Assembly: GCA_965644295.1 (NCBI GenBank)
Contig: CBFFRP010000276.1
Location: forward strand, 87,185-151,184
Direction: 5' to 3'
Source of the DNA: Paraphysomonas bandaiensis
Lineage: Eukaryota; Chrysophyceae
DNA length: 64,000 nt
The position numbers and the translations under genes were made by a program. Positions 56,501-64,000 of the stretch are shown piece after piece. A model generated the notes under the pieces. The model made no database searches. It worked only from the letters and a program-made list of their open reading frames with translations, and was not told the origin of the DNA. Within the stretch, counting starts at the first letter, position 1. Every line of letters starts with the position of its first letter.

Positions 56501-56645
56501 ACGACCTATTGAACTAGATGGTGATGGTCGTGTACGGCGGAAACGGCTACAGCGTAGGTTGGCGAACGCATCGGTGTTAGGAGAAATAAATATGGTTGAG
56601 GTGCCAGATGCATGCACTGTTAACTTTAAACATGCAGAGTTTTAA
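53520..56645 (+). CDS. copia Gag-protease-integrase
   Basis: 1,041 aa ending in TAA. Residues 1-260 are the Gag capsid region. A zinc knuckle of type C-x2-C-x4-H-x4-C (CRNCKSLEHLAADC) and a second Cys/His cluster (CRYCRKEG) follow. The protease active site is D395 in YIDTCCSSSMF, where most copia proteases have D-[ST]-G. The GAG-pre-integrase/HHCC part (LLHRRAGH ... CLCDVCARSK) leads to the integrase core with D599, D664 and E700, the last two 35 residues apart as in D,D35E enzymes. A long linker with a Pro-rich segment precedes the stop. The start ATG at 53520 is inside the 5' LTR. Confidence 0.9.
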   Translation: MSVSQHGSERGGEKEDRGVVPQFNESNVEQWIEDFETFLMRKEQSEVAVEPPPKESDFGEQPLTLMEEKSYRQAVKKYWKANAIAYSYCREAVQTSSKALQKFHLLHKGFKADGKGSNRFKAHIMIDELKKCFAGGKQNKISELLTQYGSFRMRPEETAKDYIIRFEILLKELQEQQQDISELSKITRLREGLLNEEYAPLNVALYLMPDDVDYATLSRKIERYDDTIPGRIALERKRKKVEELNFIEKSKRSRTERDKRKKGNCRYCRKEGIPHSHSTEQCRRKQRKKDGEISGQRPGSAEYTGCRNCKSLEHLAADCPTTKKKHSRRGEKGKNHGRKPDKRLLTVENIRRGEPADFSDEDEANMIEDVMKLSCNIHETNICSVNDDMHYTYIDTCCSSSMFLMNDVTMLDTHMNTSKVINGSKKGSEIHITSVGSRGAWRDIEISDQINRCLCSGRKLNEMGYRFTVWYGIQIYDCNTGELVLEGPMKNGMTAVPTQQLLELPDVSTPSNCEVNLSDRTGEDELELLHRRAGHFNKHALVEAHKRMLIMGTGLKRKHLTAKVHKNQCLCDVCARSKITRVSFRTKDENSVRPNFSADIAVYLNCPARGGERYVLKITHHASKMFWATGLVHRTGEAVLEVFKELFRGDVKRYKLKMEHYHADGARELISEELRQYLRTQECYQHTWSSTDSPEMNAIEERKFRTAGEMTLAMLIQSGLPPQFWLDAYMAARYILIRLPTKTDKGYMSPIEFLTGEPPNLRYLRVWGCRTYVLSPKADRRKDWEDNALVGYLMGYSDEKVGYHVYLPESNKVVTTVHILTDESTPSRSEKYFAEIDALRVREAARPKLASDYVSLEGTYHIDDEDGLLYKTTRVVERKGVIVAYRSLVTAGREHIEHRVPIHVEDVVRMTAETPGNTGYIGKGDALSTTPARELDQGRPGGFQESPDPTCQQTVVRLQTLTDHGSGDASGAPPTPQDLRAQDEQGMGLYITTRRPIELDGDGRVRRKRLQRRLANASVLGEINMVEVPDACTVNFKHAEF
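53537..53551 (+). promoter_or_regulatory. Primer-binding site of the copia element
   Basis: TGGTAGCGAGCGAGG immediately follows the LTR. TGGTAGC fits the 3' end of an initiator methionine tRNA (..GCTACCA). The site lies inside the coding frame. Confidence 0.65.
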
Positions 56646-58277
56646 CATGATGATTTTAAGACACCAGACTCCTATGCTGAAGCAGAGAGATCTCCACAGT
56701 ACATGAAGTGGAGAGAAGCTCGGAAGGTGGAGAAGACCTCACTACTGAAGAGACGTGTCTTAAAGATTGTGCGGACTCCACGAGGAGTGAAGTTGGTGCG
56801 AGCAAAGTATGTTCACACGGTGAAGAGAGACCTTCTGGGGAACGTAGTCAAGTATAAGGCGCGGCTGGTTGCATTAGGGAATCTACAAGAAAAAACGGAG
56901 GAGGAGCAGTCCACGTTTGCTCCAGTGGTCAAAGGAATAACCATTCGACTGGTTCTTGCAATTGCCTTTATGTTTCATATGCATGTACATCAGTTGGACG
57001 TATCATCAGCGTTTTGTTATGCCGATCTTGAAGAGGATGTGTATATGGCACCTCCACCTGATGAAGAGTTGCCAGCGGGGTGGTGTTTTCAATTGATCAA
57101 GGCCTTATATGGTTTGCGGTCATCACCGAGGCAGTGGAACAAGCATATTGACAAGTTTATCAAATCGTTACATTTTACTGCTTGCATTTTAGATACATGC
57201 TTGTATATGCGATGGAGTAATGGTCAATTGCACTTATTGCTGATATATGTTGATGATATTATCATTGCATCTGCTGATCTCACCTACTTAGAAAGTGTTA
57301 AACGTAGGTTCTGCGAAACGTTTGAAATGCATGATCTGGGTGTGTGCAAACGGTTTCTGAATATCAGAATCACGAGAGGCGAGGACTGGTACATGTTAGA
57401 TCAATCGGAATATGCCAAGAATATTGTCAAGAAATTCAGTTCGTTTATGGGAAAGAGCAGTAAGAATAAGGAGACTCCACTACCTACCAATGTTCAGGAC
57501 TTGTTGGCAGAGCAACGTGAGCTGACGGAGGAGCAGAAGCAGTGGGTCGAATCATTTCCGTATAGAGGAATTATTGGAGCGGTGTTGCATTTGGCGATTC
57601 ACACTAGACCTGATTTGGCTTACGCTGTGGGGTTATTGGCTCGATTTAGTACTTCTCCAACATATGCGACTTGCAGATTAGCTATTCATTTGTTGAAATA
57701 TTTACGTGGTACAGTTGATAAGGGAATCAGATTCAGTGGGAGTGAGTTTGATTTACATGTATTCAGTGATTCAGACTGGGCTGGGGATAGGATGACTCGG
57801 CGATCCACAACGGGATACATCGTGTTTTTATGTGCGGGCGCATTGGCCTGGCAGTCCAAGCTTCAGACCACAGTTGCGACTTCGAGCATGGAATCTGAGT
57901 ATATGGCGGAGTATGCGGCTTTGCAAGAACTGGTGTGGCTTCGGGGGGTGTTCAAGGAGCTCGGACTCTTGGTAACGAAGCCGACTCCATTCTTTATGGA
58001 TAGTAAGAGTGCAAAGGATCTTTCAGAGAATCCAGTGTATCATAAGAGGTCGAAGCATATTGACATAAAGTATCACTGGATAAGAGAACATGTTAATGGC
58101 AAATTTCCTACAGCAAAATTGATTCATGTATCTACGGATGATATGGCGGCTGATATTTTTACAAAGGCGTTGTCCACGAAGATCTTCAGTTGTCATGAGA
58201 AAACGATTACCGGGGTTAAGAGGAGTGTGTCTAACAGTGTGGAGGAGCAGCAGAAGAAACGACCCCGAAGAGGTTAA
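56646..58277 (+). CDS. copia reverse transcriptase-RNase H, in frame after a stop
   Basis: Same frame as the upstream polyprotein, from which it is cut off by TAA at 56643-56645. A first internal ATG is at 56703. It carries the copia reverse transcriptase blocks (LDVSSAFCYADLEEDVYM, ALYGLRSSPRQWN) and the catalytic YVDD at 57246-57257. The RNase H part has FSDSDWAGD, SSMESEYMAEYAAL and KHIDIKYHWIREHV. All key residues are intact. Whether the stop is bypassed or has killed this copy cannot be decided from one sequence. Confidence 0.88.
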   Translation, partial: HDDFKTPDSYAEAERSPQYMKWREARKVEKTSLLKRRVLKIVRTPRGVKLVRAKYVHTVKRDLLGNVVKYKARLVALGNLQEKTEEEQSTFAPVVKGITIRLVLAIAFMFHMHVHQLDVSSAFCYADLEEDVYMAPPPDEELPAGWCFQLIKALYGLRSSPRQWNKHIDKFIKSLHFTACILDTCLYMRWSNGQLHLLLIYVDDIIIASADLTYLESVKRRFCETFEMHDLGVCKRFLNIRITRGEDWYMLDQSEYAKNIVKKFSSFMGKSSKNKETPLPTNVQDLLAEQRELTEEQKQWVESFPYRGIIGAVLHLAIHTRPDLAYAVGLLARFSTSPTYATCRLAIHLLKYLRGTVDKGIRFSGSEFDLHVFSDSDWAGDRMTRRSTTGYIVFLCAGALAWQSKLQTTVATSSMESEYMAEYAALQELVWLRGVFKELGLLVTKPTPFFMDSKSAKDLSENPVYHKRSKHIDIKYHWIREHVNGKFPTAKLIHVSTDDMAADIFTKALSTKIFSCHEKTITGVKRSVSNSVEEQQKKRPRRG

Positions 58278-58445
58278 AGGTGTGTTTTAGTGGGTGAAAA
58301 TCCCACATAACTGTATATCTAGTTGACTGCTAGGTATATATGTATCTTTAAAAGATTTCACATCTGTTTTTACCTATGGGACTAGATAGTCATAGCATTA
58401 TCAGATTATTGTGATCACTGTTGTTTTGTCTCACTGCATTCTACA

Positions 58446-58456
58446 TTGAGTGGGAG
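58446..58456 (+). promoter_or_regulatory. Polypurine tract of the copia element
   Basis: TTGAGTGGGAG lies directly before the 3' LTR, the expected place for plus-strand priming. It is short and interrupted by T. Confidence 0.55.
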
Positions 58457-58750
58457 TATTAGAATATGGATCTTATTCTAGTATATTCAGTATGTCACTT
58501 GAAGACAATGTACGAGAATACAGTGAAATATAGTGATGTACAAATGCTGTGATGATATTGAGAAACTGAAATAGGTTGACCTTTCAAGATATGTTCAGTA
58601 ACGAGAGGTTCGCATATGTAGGATATTATGCAGGGATTATAATGAGTTAGTGTTGGTTATCACAACTTCGTGTAAACGATATTAATAAATCTATCTAGTC
58701 TTACGACAAATTCTCTCTGTGATCTAGTGTAAAATGAGCGTTTCTCAACA
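58457..58750 (+). repeat. 3' LTR of the copia element
   Basis: 294 bp, apparently identical to the 5' LTR. It is followed by the target duplication TCATC. Confidence 0.95.
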
Positions 58751-58850
58751 TCATCAAAATACGTGGCAAGTAGCTAGCATAATAATTTTGATAAACAGAC
58801 CACATTTTGGTCAGAAGAATTTACGAGAACTTTCTTCGAAATCTCCTTAC

Positions 58851-60060
58851 CAGGGCTGCGTATCATTTAATTGTCAATTATTGATATCGCAATAATTGAA
58901 ATTGGGACATCGATTCATAATTGCAATTATAATTGACTCCAGCTAGCTTCAATTAATTGATATTATAAAAACCACTTTTTCATGCTGAAAAGTTGTTTAA
59001 AGAAACGGCATTTTTAGTGAAAAAATCGAATTTGTAGGATAAAAATCGAAGATTGGCGAAAGACTATAATATTCATAGGATTATCGCACATAGTAATTCA
59101 TTTATTTAATTAGCGATAGGAGCGACAAACTGGCACCAGAAGTCATTGCACGAGTGTTATTTTAGAAAGTAAATGATAATAACGAAGAGGCTGCGATAGA
59201 GATTTGTCCTGCAGGAAAAGAGGCTCCACATCTTCCGTGATTGATCGCTACTTGCTTCTATCTAATAATATGCGATCATTCGAGTTTGGTTCCGACGTGT
59301 TAAAAGTCTAATTGTAGGACTATCCACCTGTATATATGTATATTATGTCCTGCATTATATAAATAAGTGTAGTACAATTACAGAAGTAAGGTTAGCACCA
59401 GCTTGACTTCCACGACGTTTGTACATTGATCGACGAACCCTTCATAATTCACCCGATAGTTGAGCGTCATCTGGGCGACAGTGCAGCTATTATTCATAAC
59501 GCTGCTTTCGAAAAGGCAGTCGTGAAGATTCAACGTGGCAACGAAAAGCCGTAACTCGGACGGCAAAGGATCAAACTAAAATATATTTGTTCGATGAGGA
59601 AGAAGATGATTATGACGGTGCGAGTCTAGCTTCGAATGACGACGCAGCGCAACGTTTGTTTGATGGTAGCAGGCAGCGGAAGCGAGCAAGACTTCACCAG
59701 CAAACTCGTTATGGATAAAAAAATGCATAGCACAACCAATAAGGTTGAGAGGTTGTTCAGTAGAGCTTGCGCAAGAGCTTGACTCCTCAACATTAATTGC
59801 TAATTATGTTTTTACGCATGATTCGTGCCTCTGGAATGAAATGACAGTTGAGGTAGCTATATTCGCAGCTAGTGTATTTTAGTACTAAATAATTGAAATA
59901 CTTGAAATTGAGACAGCAAGTAATAATTGCAATTATAATTGACTACAACCTGCGTCAATTAAATGTCAATTATTGAAATTGCAATAATTGAAATGGGGAC
60001 ATCAAATCATTATTGTAATTATAATTGACTCCAGCTAGCTTCAATTAATTATATATATTC
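58851..60060 (+). mobile_element. Degenerate hAT-like element
   Basis: The left end CAGGGCTGCGT (58851) resembles CAGGCTTGCGT of the 37.9-kb element. Subterminal blocks (AATAATTGAAATTGGGACAT, ATAATTGCAATTATAATTGA, CTCCAGCTAGCTTCAATTAA) occur at 58880-58980 and again in direct orientation at 59885-60050. A transposase-tail remnant lies between. I could not fix the right end or find a target duplication. Confidence 0.55.
59396..59716 (+). pseudogene. Transposase tail remnant with frameshift
   Basis: An exon-like segment after TTAG reads HQLDFHDVCTLIDEPF ... HNAAFEKAVVKIQRGNEK, matching NADFERAAVKIQRG of 536-766. It stops at a TAA, but shifting frame recovers VTRTAKDQTKIYLFDEEEDD, the counterpart of the acidic tail. 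So the copy is broken by an indel. Confidence 0.65.
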
Positions 60061-60720
60061 TGTATATATATATTCAGTGAACACTTCACCCAATTCTGCC
60101 ATTTTATGGCTGATGTTACTTATGACCATGAGTTGTATATACTGTATAGTTACATGTATGTCATTATACATATATATGATATTATTATGATGAAGAAACC
60201 TAAGGTTGAAGGCAAGACTCTCCTGGAACCTATCCTGTTGGTAGATTGCTAGTTTTCATTATTTATATATATCTGTTATCTCTTTGTCTGTTTCTGCTAT
60301 ATATATTCATATATATTATATCAATACTGAGCCCATCATATCATTGTCATAATATTATTCAGTAGATCTTGATTCATGTAGGGTCAATTATAATCATTCT
60401 ATCATTTCGAGCATGTAATGTGTACAAAAGTTGACGTGATGATCAAACCTTGGGAAGCGGTCTAAACCTGATTAAATTTTAAAAATGTCGATTTAAGTTG
60501 TGTTTTGATGTGTTTTGCAATAATTGATGTAGTAGGTGTAAAGAGAACATGTTTTTACAGACATTTAGTAAATTTTATATTAGTTACAGGTCCAAAAAGT
60601 GAGAATGTAACGGTTACATTTATATATAGTACATGCATACTATAGCACTATATATATATTTCAAAGAGCTATAATCTATATTTACAAACAATAATAAACT
60701 GAACTTCTGGTACGCTTACC

Positions 60721-61250
60721 AGTAATAGAAGCAGAATCAACTGCACCTGCGTCTACCCACTCCTTTTTTAGTGGGTTCCTGGATATAACTCCACCTCGGA
60801 ATATTGTCTGTGGGTGTAGAACCATCACAGTTCCGGACGACAACTCGTGGAGGTATCTTCCTTGCGCCGGAAGATTTGTTTTCGTTGTGTAGAACGCAAG
60901 CCGTTGCCTAAAGTACCCTCCTAATTCCATCTGCATGGGATCCATATATAGCCCTCCGCGTACTCCTCTATGTCTGCATTCCACTTCAAAAACGAACACT
61001 CCAGTCCCACTGAATAGGACATCTCTTTTAGTGGAATAAATATTCCACCGATTTCGGCACTATTACTCTGGGGAGAAATCTTCAACCACTCATTCCATTC
61101 CTCGGCCACCTTCGGCTTATGCGTTGAATATTGCTCTATCATTTTCTTGCAGAGAGCTGAAGTTAACTCAAAAGGTCCAGCTATGAAGGGAGCTGGGGAA
61201 AAGTCACCGCATGGTAGCTTCTTCAAGAAGTTCAAGGGCTTCTTATATAT
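60721..61250 (-). pseudogene. Unidentified gene fragment cut by the LINE
   Basis: On the minus strand a frame starts at the LINE boundary (KPLNFLKKLPCGDFSPAP ... EWNEWLKISPQSN) and a second frame carries on (LFSGTGVFVFEVECRHRG ... LHPQTIFRGGVISRNP) to a GT donor at about 60719. The two frames differ, so there is either a small unrecognised intron near 61020-61060 or a frameshift. I do not recognise the family. The 5' end is missing because the LINE inserted there. Confidence 0.45.
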
Positions 61251-61415
61251 GAAAGTCTGATTATTACATGAGTACGGTTGCGTACAGAAACTAGTTTATG
61301 TCTATAGACTAGCTAATAACTAGATTTGCTATATACTACTAGTGGCGGGCAACCGTCTCGGGACTGCTTGTGCATCGCTGCGAGCACCATGGTGCAACCG
61401 TCCCTTGTAGTGAGG

Positions 61416-63236
61416 TTAGTCGGGGGGTCTACCTTTGGGCAATGTGTCTGGCGGACCTGTGCCATGGATTATGTGGGGGGTGGGTGAGGCGAGTTGTATA
61501 TGAGAGTGCAAGTCGGTGGTGGAGATGGTGCTGGTTGTTGAGGTGGGGTTTCGGCTACAAGTAAGGAGAAGTTGTTTCCGGAGTGGTTGCGCTTGCCTCT
61601 GTCGGGTCTGGGCTCTTGCAGAGAGTGTAGTTCGTGGGGTGGATGTCGCCTGGAGTAGCTGGAGTACTTTTGGTGTCGGGTGGGTATCCTGGGGCTGGCG
61701 GGGCTTTGCGTGTGTCGGGACCGGTGTCGCCGGTGCCGTGTCTACGTTGTGGTGTCTGTGTCCCCTATTGCGAAGCATGCGGAGCCCTCCATCATATAGG
61801 GGGAGTAGGATAGAGGCGATGGATTTTTCTAGGGCGTGGAATTGATGTTCGAGCAGTGAGCTGGATATGTGGCGTCCGAAAGCGTCGGCCATTTGTGTGG
61901 CAGTAATGTGGCCGGTCCAGTAGCGCTCAACCTGGGGGGTGGCTGGGTTCCATGCGGCTTTGGCTAGTTTGGTTATGGCGGTGTAAAACCAGGGATGGGG
62001 GAGCGTGCGCGTGCGAAGTTTGTCAAGCTTATTGTGGTGTGCTTGGTGGACATCTTCACGTATGTGAATGATGTCAGGGTGAGTGCAGGTGAGAAGCATG
62101 TGTGCCATGTTGTCTGTGGGGTGTGCACAGTCTGCGCATGTGGAAGCCGTTGTGCGATCGTGTCCGGATTTTCCTTTGGCTCGGTTTCTACCCATTGCAA
62201 AGGATTTGTCCCATACGTATGCCGTCTCGCGTATACGCTCTGCGAGGGGGATGTAGTGTTTGGAGGAGTTATGGGTACGGAGGGGATGGAGCTTGTGTGG
62301 GAGCCTTGTTCCGCTGCGTGTCCAATACTGCGGGTCTCGTTGCGTTTGTGCAGCATACATGCTATCTCGTCGGAGGGTGTATTGATGGAGGTCCCACTGG
62401 TGGTGGAGATCTGTAACGTCTCCTAGCATAGGACCGAGGTCTGTGAGGAGGTGTGTATCGTATCTACGCCAGTGCCATTGACCCGTGGTGAAGAATTCTT
62501 CCAGTATGTGCGTAGCGTCTGTTGTGACAACACTGTAGTTGGAGGCTCCGAGCACTTTGTCTAGTGTCTTCCAGTCGCCGCTGGCGGCGGCGTCAGCTAT
62601 ATAAATGCCGTGGTCAGTGTAGGTCCAGTTGCTTTGATCTTGTGTTCTACGTTCGGGGTGCGAACGCGTCCATTGTATTGGGCGCTGTTTAAGAGCTGTG
62701 GTGGCGAGGCATTCGTAAAATATTCCCTGGGGCTTTGTTCCGAGGGCGCGCCGTCTGTGTGAGAGGGCCTCTTTGGTCCGCGTCTGTACCGCCTGGCAGT
62801 CAGTCCAGATTGGCACGGAAGAGTGGAGTACATTGGAGAATGTCAGTGCTGCTGACATTGCAAGGGTTTCGTAGGTGTATGCGTTGAGGCCAGGCGCTGT
62901 GTACTGTGGTGCCGTAAGTTGTAGGATTTTGGTTTGTCTGTGACCCCAGGTGTTCTTGGGCGGGAGCCATACAATTGCAGCTCCTCCGTCGTGAGAATTG
63001 GGCTGTGTGTGGGTGTTGCCGAGTAGGTGAGCAGGGGTGAGGTGTGTGCGTGTGAAGGATCCATCCGTGAAGATGGCTTTGTAAGCATATTTGTGATCAT
63101 TGTACAGTTGTAGCTGTGATTGGACTTTGTCAATGGTAGCTCGGAATTGTGGCGTAGCTGGGGAGGGAGGTTGTATTCTGATGCCTAGTTGTTGCCCCCA
63201 TTGTACCAGACTGGTGATGTACGTGTCAACGTCCTG
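61416..63236 (-). CDS. LINE RNase H and C-terminal region
   Basis: From the frameshift near 63236 the frame gives QDVDTYITSLVQWGQQ, then the RNase H core: AIFTDGSFTR, YETLAMSAALTFS, WTDCQAVQTR and the histidine in WTRSHPERR, all typical active-site blocks. A CADCAHPTDNMAHMLLTC motif (Cys/His zinc cluster common at LINE C-termini) follows, then a Pro/Thr/His-rich tail ending LPKGRPPD. The open frame itself extends upstream to 63362 but the codons above the shift are not the real ones. Confidence 0.85.
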   Translation of the reverse strand, partial: QDVDTYITSLVQWGQQLGIRIQPPSPATPQFRATIDKVQSQLQLYNDHKYAYKAIFTDGSFTRTHLTPAHLLGNTHTQPNSHDGGAAIVWLPPKNTWGHRQTKILQLTAPQYTAPGLNAYTYETLAMSAALTFSNVLHSSVPIWTDCQAVQTRTKEALSHRRRALGTKPQGIFYECLATTALKQRPIQWTRSHPERRTQDQSNWTYTDHGIYIADAAASGDWKTLDKVLGASNYSVVTTDATHILEEFFTTGQWHWRRYDTHLLTDLGPMLGDVTDLHHQWDLHQYTLRRDSMYAAQTQRDPQYWTRSGTRLPHKLHPLRTHNSSKHYIPLAERIRETAYVWDKSFAMGRNRAKGKSGHDRTTASTCADCAHPTDNMAHMLLTCTHPDIIHIREDVHQAHHNKLDKLRTRTLPHPWFYTAITKLAKAAWNPATPQVERYWTGHITATQMADAFGRHISSSLLEHQFHALEKSIASILLPLYDGGLRMLRNRGHRHHNVDTAPATPVPTHAKPRQPQDTHPTPKVLQLLQATSTPRTTLSARAQTRQRQAQPLRKQLLLTCSRNPTSTTSTISTTDLHSHIQLASPTPHIIHGTGPPDTLPKGRPPD

Positions 63237-64000
63237 GGGGGTGCTCGTAGCGTTGCAAGAGCGATATGGCCGCACTCTTGGGCTGTCCTCCGAGTGTGAG
63301 AGCTCGTTGAAGAGTATGCCATTTCTGAGTCTGGGCGTGGGTTGAAAATTTGCGCAGTCCAAGCCCTTTGTATTTCGGGGGAAGGTAGATAAGATCCGTG
63401 GGATATCCAGGGGGAAGACGGAGTATTTTCCTAGCGGCCTGCGCGAGTAGTTTGTCTATGGCGATGTATTTAGCGTATGTCCAGGATGCTTTGGTGGCCT
63501 TGTATAGTAGGGTCGGGAGTATTTGTGTGTTGAGGACGAGTAGCTTGCAGTCAGGTGTCGCGCATTTGGATCGTAGAACTGCCGTGGATGTGGCTATGTA
63601 GGTGGTGCACCAGCTGTGGGAGTCGGTGTCCTTTACTGAGAATGGAAGTTGTACGCCGAGATACTTGGTGGAATTGGTGGTTGTTCGGATGGGGATGGGG
63701 TGTGGGCACCAGTTCCAGTCTCTTATGATGATGTGTGGGTTTGATTCTAACATGGCCGTCACCGCAAATGGGGCTCCCAGGGCAATGCATTCAGTTTTGG
63801 GGATGTTTAGTTGCATTCCGGAGAAGGCGCAGAAGGATGAGAGTTTGTCGGCCTTGAGCTGAGTGGCCTCAATGGAAGTTGTGATTTGGGAGAGGTCATC
63901 TGCGTACGCCTCATCTTGGCTATCATCATGTAGGTCAGACCAGCATAGGATCATGTCAAAGATGACGATCCATGCAACTGTGGATTCAGTTCCACCTTGT
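63237..64000 (-). CDS. LINE reverse transcriptase, C-terminal part (5' partial)
   Basis: The frame is open from the window edge: QGGTESTVAWIVIFDMIL, then the catalytic AYADDLSQI, MQLNIPKTECIALG (primer-grip side), TKYLGVQLPF and the thumb region LPTLLYKATKASWTYAKY. It is separated from RNase H by a frame change at a run of six C (six G on the plus strand, 63233-63238 region). Confidence 0.85.

Larger units (their letters stand above)
53238..58755 (+). mobile_element. Complete Ty1/copia LTR retrotransposon
   Basis: The element proper is 53243-58750 (5,508 bp), with the target duplication TCATC at 53238-53242 and 58751-58755. The internal order is gag, protease, integrase, reverse transcriptase, RNase H, which defines Ty1/copia. 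The two 294-bp LTRs look identical by eye, so insertion was recent. The reading frame is continuous except for one TAA. Confidence 0.95.
61251..64000 (-). mobile_element. Non-LTR retrotransposon (LINE), 3' half
   Basis: Minus-strand element running off the right edge. Contents in order: reverse transcriptase part, RNase H, Cys/His region, Pro/Thr-rich tail, 3' UTR. The 3' end TAATAATCAGACTTTCA (at 61251-61267, inverted) matches the ends of the three other large copies and the 65-bp insert. The 3' UTR has the GC-rich hairpin around CACCATGGTG. Possession of RNase H after the reverse transcriptase points to the I/Tad/R1-like groups. Confidence 0.9.

Noticed and set aside
61370-62426. GC-rich plus-strand frames opposite the LINE
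   Set aside because: Antisense of the LINE coding region, which has clear RNase H motifs on the minus strand.

Overview
The window is nuclear DNA of a eukaryote. Genes are split by many short GT-AG introns, there are no operons or ribosome-binding sites, and spacers are AT-rich with microsatellites. Single-exon paralogous repeat genes and retrotransposons are interspersed. The 4,000-residue Pro-Thr-repeat membrane protein with a REJ-like region and the 'LQWLRSQDPPCPW' type ankyrin-like protein are gene types I associate with stramenopile or other algal protists. The lineage is inferred from style, not from a marker gene.

Layout. 0-1.2 kb: 3' end of a Lys/Glu-rich gene, then the tail of a hAT-like transposon. 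1.8-6.7 kb (minus): a UBE3D-like HECT-type E3 gene directly behind a METTL13/EEF1AKMT-like methyltransferase, possibly one fused gene. 7.3-9.0 kb (plus): a THUMPD3-like tRNA methyltransferase. 10.2-11.7 kb (minus): a TMEM185-like membrane protein. 13.6-18.2 kb: PIG-L (minus) and PAT1 (plus), divergent. 19.0-22.6 kb: a three-repeat MYB protein (minus) and an FAD monooxygenase (plus), divergent. 25.2-27.4 kb: a DoxX-like protein (minus) and an EamA/DMT transporter (plus), divergent. 29.6-37.7 kb: an ankyrin-like repeat protein (minus) opposite three tandem C2H2 zinc-finger paralogues (plus). 40.8-52.8 kb: the giant Pro-Thr/REJ/multi-TM protein. 53.2-58.8 kb: a complete Ty1/copia element with apparently identical LTRs. 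58.8-60.1 kb: hAT debris. 60.7-61.25 kb: a truncated gene. 61.25-64 kb: the 3' half of a non-LTR retrotransposon (minus).

Gene models were built by hand. Exons were joined at GT/AG sites that keep frame, and each joined model given below sums to a multiple of three. Start codons are the first plausible ATG.

Less obvious structure. (1) Four copies of a roughly 130-bp imperfect-TIR, doubly palindromic repeat lie only in 5' spacers. In every case the same end faces a start codon 166-220 bp away. (2) Five divergent gene pairs share spacers of 586-792 bp, and the coding sequence nearest these spacers is strikingly A/T-rich. (3) A methyltransferase and an E3 ligase can be joined in frame by one ordinary intron. 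(4) Several LINE 3' fragments carry perfect target-site duplications, including one insert of only 65 bp. (5) The copia polyprotein starts inside its own LTR and reads through the primer-binding site.
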